Origin: Nitrospira sp. UBA2082
GTDB taxonomy: Bacteria; Nitrospirota; Nitrospiria; Nitrospirales; Nitrospiraceae
Length of the DNA stretch: 33,311 nt
Direction: 5' to 3'
Assembly (NCBI GenBank): GCA_002331335.1
Contig: DCZO01000024.1
Coordinates: forward strand, 1 to 33,311
The translations under genes were made by a program, and so were the position numbers. The notes below the pieces were generated by a model. It worked only from the letters and a program-made list of their open reading frames with translations. It was not told where the DNA came from and made no database searches. Shown piece by piece: positions 24,656-32,194 of this stretch (the first letter of the stretch is position 1; each line of letters starts with the position of its first letter).

Positions 24656-24673
24656 CTGTTATCTAGAGAACAG
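24656..24673. promoter_or_regulatory. Near-perfect 18-base palindrome upstream of the small-protein gene
   Basis: CTGTTATCTAGAGAACAG: 16 of 18 bases are symmetric around TCTAGA. It lies 13 bases after the regulator stop and 91 before ATG 24765. A second stem, CTCCCA/TGGGAG around TTG, is at 24709-24723. The palindrome is a candidate operator, but its half-site order differs from the 23867 repeat. Confidence 0.4.
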
Positions 24674-24764
24674 ACACCTCATGTTAGACCTGTCAGATTG
24701 TCGGCACACTCCCATTGTGGGAGGTTCGGCGCGGCGATTCCGCGCAAGCCGACAGGAGGCAAAC

Positions 24765-25052
24765 ATGATCAACGCATATCTCGAAATCACGATGAAGGTG
24801 TCCGGCGAGGATCGCTCGAAGGCCGGCGCGGTGTACGCCAAGTACAAACCGACGTTTCTCACGACGGTTCCGGGCGCCAAGTCCAAAGACCTTCTCCTCC
24901 GTAACGAGGATGTGCAGGTGCTTCACGGGTTCGATTCACGCGCCTCAGCAGAAAGCTACTTGAAGAGCGCGCTATTCGGAAATGATGTCGTGAGAGAGCT
25001 GAAACCCTACCTCTCGGCGGATCCAGAGGTCAGGGTGTACGAACGCCAATAG
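24765..25052 (+). CDS. Small protein, possibly ABM/dimeric alpha-beta barrel fold
   Basis: A 95-residue cytoplasmic protein. MINAYLEITMKVSGEDRSKA is followed by FLTTVPGAKSKDLLLRNEDV, QVLHGFDSRASAESYLKSAL and a terminal EVRVYERQ strand. The strand-helix-strand-strand-helix-strand order and the AESYLKS helix recall antibiotic-biosynthesis-monooxygenase-like proteins, but no signature residue secures this. GACAGGAGG lies 6 bases before ATG 24765. Its position 121 bases behind the Crp/Fnr gene suggests regulation by it. Function unknown. Confidence 0.8.
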   Translation: MINAYLEITMKVSGEDRSKAGAVYAKYKPTFLTTVPGAKSKDLLLRNEDVQVLHGFDSRASAESYLKSALFGNDVVRELKPYLSADPEVRVYERQ

Positions 25053-25084
25053 CACACGATCTTAGAGAATGCGGCCTCGCAACC

Positions 25085-25120
25085 GGTTCAGCGGACGGCG
25101 CGTCACGCCGCCGCTGAGCC
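25085..25120. repeat. Long hairpin between small-protein and methyltransferase genes
   Basis: GGTTCAGCGG-A-CGGCG (25085-25100), loop CGTCA, CGCCG-CCGCTGAGCC (25106-25120): about 15 pairs with one bulged A and one G-T pair. No U-tract follows. Could be a transcript-end stem or an RNA element ahead of the methyltransferase gene. Confidence 0.55.
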
Positions 25121-25169
25121 CGGGCGCTTAGCCAGGCCAACTCTGTAGTCAATTGAGAGGAGAATCATC

Positions 25170-25985
25170 ATGAATCCCAATAAAGCACTGTGGGAAAAGG
25201 GCGACTTTACACAGATCGCGGCCTTGATGCGTCAATCGGGAGAAGCCCTCGTCAAGTCGCTTGGCATCGCGCCGCCGCTTCGGGCGTTGGACCTCGGCTG
25301 CGGAGATGGCACGACGGCGATGCCCCTCGCACAGCTAGGCGCCGAGGTTGTCGGAATCGACATTGCCAGGAACCTCGTAGATGCCGGGAATAAACGAGCG
25401 AAGGCTGCGGGTCTCACCCGGCTCACCTTTCAGGAGGGCGATGCATGCCGCTTGCAAGGGGTCAGTGACCATTCGTTTGATCTGACGCTCACGGTCTTCG
25501 GCGCCATGTTCGCTCCCAGGCCTTACGATGTCGCCAAAGAGATGGTCCGGGTCACAAAACCAGGCGGCCGGATCGTGATGGGCAACTGGATTCCAAACGA
25601 TCCCACGTCATTCGTATCGCAGTTGTTGAAGATCAGCGCATCATTCACACCTCCGCCGCCGGAAGGTTTTATTAGTCCGATGACGTGGGGTGTGGAGTCG
25701 CACATTGTCGAGCGGTTCGGTCAGGCCGGCGTGCCCAAGGAGAGAATATCTTTGGTGAAGGACACGTTCTACTTCATGTCGCCCGACAAAAGTCCGACCC
25801 AACTCATCGAATCATTCCGGCGGTTCTATGGCCCGACCATGAATGCGTTCGAGGCAGCGGAGAAGAATGGGAACGTGGAGGACCTCCACCGTCAACTGGT
25901 GGAGCTGGCACATGCCCAGAACACCAGCGCGAATGGCAGCACATCAATCCCGGCGACATTCCTGCGCGTGACGGTGTTCCTTTGA
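25170..25985 (+). CDS. Class I SAM-dependent methyltransferase
   Basis: A 271-residue methyltransferase. Motif I LDLGCGDGTT (DLGCGDG at 41-47), EVVGIDIARNLVDAG for strand 2, FQEGDACRL for motif II region, SFDLTLTVFGAMFAPRP and VRVTKPGGRIVMGNW. GAGAGGAGAATCATC precedes ATG 25170. It is of the UbiE-like small-molecule class, as is the product at 4226-5089, but the two are not close copies. The substrate is unknown. It stands alone, 117 bases downstream of the small-protein gene and 133 bases before the desaturase-type gene. Confidence 0.92.
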   Translation: MNPNKALWEKGDFTQIAALMRQSGEALVKSLGIAPPLRALDLGCGDGTTAMPLAQLGAEVVGIDIARNLVDAGNKRAKAAGLTRLTFQEGDACRLQGVSDHSFDLTLTVFGAMFAPRPYDVAKEMVRVTKPGGRIVMGNWIPNDPTSFVSQLLKISASFTPPPPEGFISPMTWGVESHIVERFGQAGVPKERISLVKDTFYFMSPDKSPTQLIESFRRFYGPTMNAFEAAEKNGNVEDLHRQLVELAHAQNTSANGSTSIPATFLRVTVFL

Positions 25986-26118
25986 GTTCATGAACAATCC
26001 CTTGGATTCTTCATGCTCGCCGCGCGCATGTCGATGACCGCTTGAAGGGATCGAGCAGTGTTCTCTGTCCGAAGTCCGGTCTAACCGACACACCGGACGC
26101 GAAGCAACAGGAGTTCGA

Positions 26119-26898
26119 ATGGACGTGGAAACTCTTTCCTTTTTGCGACCGGCAACAGTCCTCAGCGTTCTGGCAATTCTCCTGGTACTCGAGTCATGGA
26201 CCCCGTTCCGGACATCGATCCGGTCAAGGTTCCGCCATATTGCCACCAACCTCTCCATTGCAGGGAGCAATGCTGTGGTGGTGAACCTTCTGTTCAGTGG
26301 GACGTTGGTGCTCGTAAGTCATCAAGCACAAGGGTGGGGGCTGCTCCATTACCTTGACGTAGGGTCCCTCGGCAAGGTCGTGGCGTCCATTGTCCTACTC
26401 GATCTCACCTTCTACGGTTTCCATAGAGCCAATCACATCATCCCGTTCCTCTGGCGGTTCCACCGAGCCCATCATAGCGACCTGGTTCTAGACGTCACGA
26501 CCGCTTTTCGATTTCACCTCGGCGAAGTGCTTATTTCGGTCCTCCTCAAGGCGGTCGCCATCGCACTCCTGGGGATTCCAGTCATCGGGCTGCTCTCCTT
26601 CGAAATTCTGCTGGTCGCCGCAGCCGAATTTCAACACAGCAACCTTCGTTTGCCGGAACTGATCGACAAACGCCTGAGGCTGCTAATCATCACGCCACAC
26701 ATGCATTGGATTCATCACTCACAACTTCCCACGCACCACAATTCTAATTTTGGAACGATCTTTTCAGCGTGGGACCGGCTGTTCCACACCTATTCCTTGC
26801 CGGTTCGGCAGGAGGAAGTTCGGATCGGGCTTGAACAATACGCCGCCCCCGAACAAGTCGGCCTTCGCCGATTCTATACGATGCCCTTTATGTCCTGA
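26119..26898 (+). CDS. Sterol desaturase/fatty-acid hydroxylase family membrane protein
   Basis: A 259-residue integral membrane di-iron protein. The His boxes that bind iron are visible: HRANH (102-106), HRAHH (115-119), QHSN (His173), HMHWIHH (His194, 196, 199, 200) and HHNSNFG (206-207). Hydrophobic spans lie near residues 12-25, 48-68, 85-100 and 135-170. AGGAG lies 6 bases before ATG 26119. It would hydroxylate or desaturate a lipid using O2 and an external electron donor at the membrane. The exact lipid cannot be named. Last plus-strand gene of the block. Confidence 0.92.
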   Translation: MDVETLSFLRPATVLSVLAILLVLESWTPFRTSIRSRFRHIATNLSIAGSNAVVVNLLFSGTLVLVSHQAQGWGLLHYLDVGSLGKVVASIVLLDLTFYGFHRANHIIPFLWRFHRAHHSDLVLDVTTAFRFHLGEVLISVLLKAVAIALLGIPVIGLLSFEILLVAAAEFQHSNLRLPELIDKRLRLLIITPHMHWIHHSQLPTHHNSNFGTIFSAWDRLFHTYSLPVRQEEVRIGLEQYAAPEQVGLRRFYTMPFMS

Positions 26899-27340
26899 GC
26901 TGCATTCCGTCGGTGCCGATATGAGATCGGACTCGTTCAAGAGATTTGCGCTGGTCAGCTTGCAGACCTACAGAACTTGACTTGCCGGACTATGCGCGGC
27001 TGGTTTGAGAGAACGCGATGGGGGTACCTTGAAAGCGACTGGCAAGAGCGAGAAAAATGAAAAAGGTTCCACGAGAGACGAATAACTCTCGATCTTGATC
27101 CTAAGTGTGCGGGAAAATGATGAGGATTGCCCTGATCTTACCTTATCTTCCAGTAGGCACCAACCGTAGAATGGGGGAATGGTCTGGAGTCTGACGGCCA
27201 TGAAAGCTCCCGTTGGTTTGTCACGCGTCGTTGTGTGTGGGAAATAGGGGTCAGTGCTATTGAGATCGCGGGAGCTCGCATGACGCGAGCCGTTCTCTCG
27301 CAATTGGATTTGAGCCCTGAGCTTTGTGAGACTTTCCATT
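26899..27340. other. 442-base stretch without a supported gene
   Basis: Open frames exist on both strands but none has a good ribosome binding site or family resemblance. A CCGAT/ATCGG stem (26916-26930) follows the desaturase stop, and a GCTCGC/GCGAGC stem lies at 27274-27290. With the decayed genes to its right it looks like degraded coding DNA. Confidence 0.5.
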
Positions 27341-27505
27341 TCAATCTTCCAGCTCTCTTAAACATTTTCCTAGAAACCTCCGTTCAGGCTCTTGCTTCGC
27401 GAGGGCCAGCGCGCGTTGGTATAAGGCGCGGGTTTCAACCGTTCGCCGGGAGGCTTCGACAGAGGTCCGACCGCGTCACGGCATGGTTCATCAGTATCAG
27501 CTTCG
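27341..27505 (-). pseudogene. Frameshifted 3' remnant of a second ECF42-like sigma factor gene
   Basis: Read on the minus strand, one frame gives NHAVTRSDLCRSLPANG. After a one-base shift near 27435 the next frame gives TRALYQRALALAKQEPERRF and ends LGKCLRELED at a TGA (27343-27341). The intact sigma factor at 30933-32186 ends HATRADLCRRLG, then RVSYERALALAKQEPERRFL and ERRLADLQE. The match covers the last 50 or so residues, including ALALAKQEPERRF exactly. The rest of the gene is absent: an isolated, inactivated fragment. Confidence 0.8.
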
Positions 27506-27730
27506 CGCATAGGTAGTTCTCGCTGACTTGCGGAACTGCCGCTTCTTCCAGTCGCCTGGTAGTAACCCGGAGAAACCCCAGTCTGCTTCTGCAATCTCTT
27601 GAATCATGACGTGAGTGTGCTCGGATTTCTTTTTGAGTATGCGAATGAACGAATCCGTGATTTCTCGAACCAGTTGAGCGTTCTGTGCTCTGGTGGCGCC
27701 CTTGATTATCTGCACATTGACATATGGTAT
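27497..27730 (-). CDS. 4-oxalocrotonate tautomerase-family protein with ATA in place of the start codon
   Basis: From 27730 the codons read ATA-Pro-Tyr-Val-Asn-Val, then QIIKGATRAQNAQLVREITD and SEHTHVMIQEIAEADWGFSG. This is the small tautomerase family, whose catalytic base is Pro at position 2 after Met removal. The Met codon is ATA here, with AAGGGG still placed upstream. The first standard start, GTG 27715, would delete the catalytic Pro. The last 15 or so residues run into DNA of the sigma remnant, so the C-terminus is also non-native. Either initiation at ATA or a start-lost gene. Confidence 0.7.
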   Translation of the reverse strand: MPYVNVQIIKGATRAQNAQLVREITDSFIRILKKKSEHTHVMIQEIAEADWGFSGLLPGDWKKRQFRKSARTTYARS

Positions 27731-27868
27731 GAGGACCCCTTAAGGCTCTGACTCAGAGAACGATCGCTGCGGATTTCTCCATTCTGCGCTGTGGGGAACC
27801 GAATTGGACAGCAGGCTGATGACATTGGCGCGATTTTAGTGAGACGGCGATAGAATGAGGCAGCCGAT

Positions 27869-28882
27869 TCAACCGACCGACGTTGGTTTGCACAGCTCGT
27901 TGGCTTCCACTGACGCTTTCGCAGGCGCGGTCAGGTCCTGTTTTGGGAAGAACGGCACGACTTCAGCTCCCAACTCTTCCAACACGTCGCTAGCCGGTCG
28001 CGAGCCGTACTTCAGGTTGAGAATGACGTGGTTGGCGCCACGGGACTCCAGCGTTTTGAGCAACTCAATGAGCATAGTGCGGCCTAAGCGAAAGCCGAGA
28101 TGGATCGGCGTCGGCGTGGCATGGGGATCGTCCGTCAGGTCGATATAGAGCGATTGTGCAAAGGGTTTGAAGCGCCCAGGTGATGCTTGTGCGGCTAACT
28201 GTTTCCACATTGCGATCACATCGGTCTGGGCAGCGAGGGAGCGTGGGTAGGTGATCCAGCCGTCACTCTGGGTAGCGATCCATTCCAGCGGCTGACGGCT
28301 GCTGCCCGTAACCAGCAGGGGTAAGGTGCCTGACAGCGGTTTAGGTAGGACGTCCGCATCATGCAACGAACCAAAGGGACTCTCGATTCCGGGGAATTGT
28401 GTTTCGAAAACCTGGCGCAACACCTCGAAAGAATCGCGAAACCGTTCGCCTCGTGCTTCTGCATCGAGCCCAAACGCGGGGAATTCCACGGGGCGATCGC
28501 CCGATGCGACCCCCAACACGAGGCGGCCACCGGACAGCTGATCGACCGAGGCGGCTGCCTTGGCGACATGCAATGGATGCCGTAACGGTAGGACGATGCT
28601 ACCAGTTGCCAATGCGATACGGCGCGTGTGCCTCGCGAGATAGCCGAGATATACCCAAGGGTCATAGATCTGCCCCACATCGCCAAACGATGGGTCATAC
28701 AGTGGTACGTCACGCACCCAGAGTGCTGCGAACCCCAGCCGCTCTGCCCGCCGCGCACGCGCGAGGTGGTCACGCATCGTAGGGATGCTGCCCTGGTAGG
28801 TTTCAATAGGTACAAAGAGGCCGAGTGTCAGACGCCCTCCGGTAAACATCGTTCGAAATCCAGGATGCATCAATCGATCCAT
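27869..28882 (-). CDS. LLM-class flavin-dependent oxidoreductase (luciferase-like)
   Basis: A 337-residue bacterial-luciferase-like monooxygenase. Landmarks: LGLFVPIETYQGSIPTMRDH, RAERLGFAALWVRDVPLYDP, IALATGSIVLPLRHPLHVAK, SVDQLSGGRLVLGVASGDRP and LLVTGSSRQPLEWIATQSDG. GAAGGAGG precedes ATG 28882. It would use reduced FMN (or F420 in some relatives). It is the last gene of a TetR-controlled operon with an F420-type reductase and a RidA protein, which suggests a redox detoxification or catabolic step on a small molecule. Confidence 0.93.
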   Translation of the reverse strand: MDRLMHPGFRTMFTGGRLTLGLFVPIETYQGSIPTMRDHLARARRAERLGFAALWVRDVPLYDPSFGDVGQIYDPWVYLGYLARHTRRIALATGSIVLPLRHPLHVAKAAASVDQLSGGRLVLGVASGDRPVEFPAFGLDAEARGERFRDSFEVLRQVFETQFPGIESPFGSLHDADVLPKPLSGTLPLLVTGSSRQPLEWIATQSDGWITYPRSLAAQTDVIAMWKQLAAQASPGRFKPFAQSLYIDLTDDPHATPTPIHLGFRLGRTMLIELLKTLESRGANHVILNLKYGSRPASDVLEELGAEVVPFFPKQDLTAPAKASVEANELCKPTSVG

Positions 28883-28907
28883 CTTGTCCTCCTTCGATCA
28901 CATCCGT

Positions 28908-29366
28908 TCAACAAAGTTCGAATATGATCTCCAATTCGACTGGCATCTTCGCAGGCAACGAGCAAGCACCGATCGCTAGCCGTGCATGACCGTCCGTTTC
29001 GTTGAACACCGACGCAAGCAACGTGGATGCACCATCGGCGATGACAGCGTGGTCGCTGAAGTCCAGTGCCGCTGCGATATGAACGGTCAGGCGAACCACT
29101 CTCTTGATCTGATCCAGTGAGCCAAGCTCAGCCTGCGCGACTGCCAAGCCATTGAGGGCCGCCAGCCTGGCGGCTTGGCGACCCTCATCGAGAGACAGCT
29201 CCATTCCAACCCGCCCTGTCCAGGCCGGACGCCCGTCCTTTACCGGCAGCATGCCGCTGAGAAACAACATGCCACCTGCCGCCACCGCCGGGACATATGT
29301 CCCAAGCGGTTTGGGCGGTTCAGGTAAGGGCAGCTGCAGTTCCCGCAACCGTCGCATCACGGTCAT
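28908..29366 (-). CDS. RidA (YjgF/YER057c) family protein
   Basis: A 152-residue RidA-like protein: PLGTYVPAVAAGGMLFLSGM, RVGMELSLDEGRQAARLAAL, LNGLAVAQAELGSLDQIKRV and the closing PAKMPVELEIIFEL. True RidA enamine deaminases have an Arg in the late R-x-x-VG segment; here the matching part reads HARLAIGACSLPAKMPVELE, a variant typical of the YjgF-like subgroups. GGAGGGG lies 5 bases before ATG 29366, which overlaps the reductase stop as ATGA. Likely trimeric and cytosolic. It may clear a reactive enamine or imine formed by its operon partners. Confidence 0.9.
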   Translation of the reverse strand: MTVMRRLRELQLPLPEPPKPLGTYVPAVAAGGMLFLSGMLPVKDGRPAWTGRVGMELSLDEGRQAARLAALNGLAVAQAELGSLDQIKRVVRLTVHIAAALDFSDHAVIADGASTLLASVFNETDGHARLAIGACSLPAKMPVELEIIFELC

Positions 29367-30067
29367 CGCACCCCTCCTTCCACAGCAGGAGCAAGAAGGT
29401 GTGCGTAGCGGTCGGCGCTACCTGGTGTCCAGGGCTCGCCGATAAACCGGTAGTTCATGCGTGGGAAGTAGCCATAGCGCTGGCCAAGTTCTCCGCTCAG
29501 GAGGGTCATCCGTTCAATCACTCGCGCATTGGCCAGTCGGCCTGCATCCACGAAACGGAACGGCATTGGCTGGACAATCGTGAGAAAATCCTGCTTGGCA
29601 GCAGAGTCGTCCCCAACGACGAAGACGTCAGTCACGGTTCCGTCGAATGTCGGAGCGTCGAAGACTTCCCACCAGACGTTCTTGAATGCGCCGACAATTC
29701 TCCACTCCGGGAAGTGCCGCTGCAGTTCTTCCGCTCCGCTGGTGTCCCAGGGGAGAATGAAATCCGTATAGTCGGCATTAAATGGATTCGAAATATCGAT
29801 GACGATCTTTCCTGCCAGATGCTTACGATAAGGCTGGAGTGTCTCAATCATGCCGTCCCGCAAAAACATGGCCGGCAAGACAAGTTCCGCTTGCGCGGCT
29901 TGCTCATAGCCGGTCGGTGTGATGCCATGCACGCTCAACCCCTCGACGATCCGCTCGGCTCGCCGCGGATCGCGCGAGCTGAGCAGGACCCGCGCACCTG
30001 CCCTCGCGAATGCCTCCGCCAAACGCACGCCCATTCGCCCTGTTCCCAAGATACCGACTGTTTTCAT
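29363..30067 (-). CDS. NADPH-dependent F420 reductase-like (NAD(P)-binding) protein
   Basis: A 234-residue Rossmann protein. GILGTGRMG at residues 5-13 binds the dinucleotide, followed by LLSSRDPRRAERI, whose basic residues after Ser favour NADPH, and KIVIDISNPF. It resembles F420H2:NADP oxidoreductases and NADP_oxidase_F420 proteins in general, many of which do not use F420; a cofactor assignment needs caution. AAAGGAGG precedes ATG 30067. The TetR operator 30102-30117 lies 35 bases upstream, and the gene ends ATGA-overlapped with RidA. Confidence 0.88.
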   Translation of the reverse strand: MKTVGILGTGRMGVRLAEAFARAGARVLLSSRDPRRAERIVEGLSVHGITPTGYEQAAQAELVLPAMFLRDGMIETLQPYRKHLAGKIVIDISNPFNADYTDFILPWDTSGAEELQRHFPEWRIVGAFKNVWWEVFDAPTFDGTVTDVFVVGDDSAAKQDFLTIVQPMPFRFVDAGRLANARVIERMTLLSGELGQRYGYFPRMNYRFIGEPWTPGSADRYAHLLAPAVEGGVR

Positions 30068-30101
30068 GGTGTCCTCCTTTATGGTTACGATATGGAAAAT
30101 A

Positions 30102-30120
30102 TACCTACTAGTAGGTAGGT
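30102..30120. promoter_or_regulatory. TetR operator upstream of the reductase-RidA-LLM operon
   Basis: TACCTACTAGTAGGTA (30102-30117) is a perfect 16-base palindrome followed by GGT. It lies between the TetR stop and the reductase start. An almost identical copy is before the TetR gene (30729-30747). Confidence 0.8.
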
Positions 30121-30142
30121 CATTAAGACAAAAAACACGCTG

Positions 30143-30721
30143 TCACTTCAGCAGCAATTTCAGTGTCTGTTCTGCCATCGCATGCAGCCGTTTATGCCCG
30201 CCTTCCGCTCTGGCAACAAGCGCCCCTCCTTCCAGCAGCGAGAAGATCATCGCTGCGACCAGTTTCGCGTCTCCTTTGAAGTGGAACTGTCCCCGCACCT
30301 TTCCTTCTTCGAGTATCCGAACAAGACGTGCCTCGTTCTCCCGATAGAACCGTTTGACGCCGGCTGCTGCCGGGCTGCCGAGGCTCGACAGCTCCGCGCC
30401 AAGCATACCGCAGAGACAAGCCTTGTCCTGCTTACCTTCACTCAGGGTTGCTTCAAACAAGCTGGCATAGGCCAGTAGTTGGTCGGCAGGGTCCTTCTTT
30501 GATTTAACAACCGAATCAACGAGGCCGAGGAAATAGGCCGTGTATCGTTGGATGAGCGCATCGAGCAGCGCATCCTTGGTTGGAAAGTGGTGATGAATGC
30601 TGGCCTTCCGTATGCCGATGGCTTCGCTGATGTCTTGATAGCTCATCGCGTTTGCACCGCGGCGCTGGATCAATTCTTGCGCCGCATCGAGAATCGCTGT
30701 CTTGGTGTCACCCTTAATCAT
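30143..30721 (-). CDS. TetR/AcrR family transcriptional regulator
   Basis: A 192-residue regulator: AILDAAQELIQRRGANAMSY, then the helix-turn-helix DISEAIGIRKASIHHHFPTK and a C-terminal ligand domain with CLCGMLGAELSSL. Two of its Cys are in the ACLCG segment near residues 100-104, a possible electrophile-sensing site, as in NemR-like repressors; that is inference. Matching palindromes lie on both sides of the gene, so it very likely represses itself and the three-gene operon downstream. ATG 30721 sits only 7 bases below the upstream palindrome, and no strong Shine-Dalgarno is visible. Confidence 0.93.
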   Translation of the reverse strand: MIKGDTKTAILDAAQELIQRRGANAMSYQDISEAIGIRKASIHHHFPTKDALLDALIQRYTAYFLGLVDSVVKSKKDPADQLLAYASLFEATLSEGKQDKACLCGMLGAELSSLGSPAAAGVKRFYRENEARLVRILEEGKVRGQFHFKGDAKLVAAMIFSLLEGGALVARAEGGHKRLHAMAEQTLKLLLK

Positions 30722-30728
30722 AACGCAA

Positions 30729-30747
30729 ACCTACCAGTAGGTAGGTA
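30729..30747. promoter_or_regulatory. TetR operator at its own gene
   Basis: ACCTACCAGTAGGTAGGTA shares 17 or more bases with the 30102-30120 site; the central C breaks the perfect palindrome. Immediately upstream of ATG 30721, so bound repressor would also occlude the start region. Confidence 0.75.
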
Positions 30748-30932
30748 TCGTTGTCAAGAGGATCTTTGTGCTTGTCACTCTGGCCCGGTTTTGTGCCGCT
30801 GGCAATATTCGGCTGAAGTACATTTATTACAACAGTTTCTTTTAGGAATGAGGGCATTTTACTTTGTGAAACCAGCTTGGGCTATCGTTGGGTGAGGTGG
30901 GATGGTGAAGAGAAAAGTAGAGGTGTGAAGTG

Positions 30933-32186
30933 TCATTCTTGCAGGTCTGCCAATCTTCGTTCCAGAAACCGTCGCTCCGGTTCTTGTTTCGCGAGGGCCA
31001 GCGCACGTTCGTATGAGACGCGGGCATCCGCGTGCTTGCCGAGTCTTCGGCATAAGTCGGCTCGCGTGGCATGGGCCAGATGATACTGGGCCAACTCTCC
31101 GCGCTCCAGAAGCGCATCGACCAGCTCTAAGCCTTTAGCCGGCCCATCACGCATGGCCACGGCGACTGCCCGGTTCAGCGCGATGACGGGCGATGGTTCT
31201 GACCGCATGAGGAGATCGTAGAGGGCGACGATTTGAGCCCAGTCCGTTTCTCCTGCGCTGCGGGCTTCCGCATGGACGGCGGCGATGGCCGCTTGCAGGG
31301 CATAGAGGCCGAATCGCTTCGATGCGAGTGCCCGTTCAACGAGAGCAAGGCCTTCCCTAATTTGGTCTCGGTTCCACAATGACCGATCCTGCTGCTCCAG
31401 GAGAACGAGGTCGCCGCTGGCCGACGTGCGCGCCTGCCTCCGTGATTCATGCAAAAGCATCAAGGCGAGCAGTCCCATGACTTCCGGTTCCGGCAGCAAC
31501 TGCACCAGGAGTCGCCCAAGGCGGACGGCTTCACCTGAGAGATCGGCGCGAGTGAGCGCGGGGCCGGCCGAGGCCGAATAGCCTTCGTTGAACACCAGAT
31601 ACACGACTCGGAGGACTGCATCCAGCCGGTCCGGTAATTCGAATGGCGCCGGAACTTCGTACGGGATGCGCGCATCACGGATCTTAGCTTTGGCACGCAC
31701 GATCCGTTGAGCAATGGTCGCCGGTTTGGTGAGGAACGCGCGGGCGATCTCTTCAGTTGTCAGATTACAGACCTCGCGGAGTGTCATCGGGATTTGCGCT
31801 TCCGGTGACAAGGCCGGATGGCAACAGGTAAAGATCAGCCGAAGCCGGTCATCGTCGATGGGCTCGTCTGACTGTTCCAATGGATCGCTGGTGGTGGTCT
31901 CGATGTGTTTCGCGAGCTCGGTTAACGATGCATCATAGCGGGCGCGTCGCCTCATGCCGTCGATGGCTTTGAACCGTCCGGTGGAGACAAGCCAGGCACG
32001 TGGATTGGCTGGGATGCCATCACGCGGCCATTGCTCCGTTGCAACCGCAAAGGCTTCCTGTAGGGCTTCCTCCGCTGCATCGAAATCACCAAGCAGCCGA
32101 ATCAAGGTAGCGAGGACTTGCCGCGATTCGGCACGGTAGACATTATCAACCTTGCCGCGGGCTCCTGTTGTCGACTCATCGTTCAT
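30933..32186 (-). CDS. ECF42-type RNA polymerase sigma factor with C-terminal TPR-like extension
   Basis: A 417-residue protein, long for an ECF sigma. Sigma-2 spans about residues 15-82 (LLGDFDAAEEALQEAFAVAT, NPRAWLVSTGRFKAIDGMRR) and sigma-4 about 130-172 (LTTEEIARAFLTKPATIAQR). The group-specific DDRLRLIFTCCHPAL (112-126) and VVYLVFNEGYSAS (194-206) follow. The last 200 or so residues are TPR-like helices. No anti-sigma factor gene is adjacent. ECF42 factors are known to be linked to DGPF proteins, and such a gene lies 8 bases upstream. It should direct transcription from the elements at 32600-32629 and 22118-22147. Confidence 0.93.
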   Translation of the reverse strand: MNDESTTGARGKVDNVYRAESRQVLATLIRLLGDFDAAEEALQEAFAVATEQWPRDGIPANPRAWLVSTGRFKAIDGMRRRARYDASLTELAKHIETTTSDPLEQSDEPIDDDRLRLIFTCCHPALSPEAQIPMTLREVCNLTTEEIARAFLTKPATIAQRIVRAKAKIRDARIPYEVPAPFELPDRLDAVLRVVYLVFNEGYSASAGPALTRADLSGEAVRLGRLLVQLLPEPEVMGLLALMLLHESRRQARTSASGDLVLLEQQDRSLWNRDQIREGLALVERALASKRFGLYALQAAIAAVHAEARSAGETDWAQIVALYDLLMRSEPSPVIALNRAVAVAMRDGPAKGLELVDALLERGELAQYHLAHATRADLCRRLGKHADARVSYERALALAKQEPERRFLERRLADLQE

Positions 32187-32194
32187 GGTGACCG

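Noticed and set aside
25085..25165. Possible integron attC site and cassette array (small mixed genes nearby)
   Set aside because: The hairpin lacks the GTTRRRY and RYYYAAC core sites, genes lie on both strands, several share operons with overlaps, and no integrase is present.
26968..27339. A 123-codon minus-strand frame
   Set aside because: No ribosome binding site, no family resemblance and irregular composition; lies beside decayed genes.
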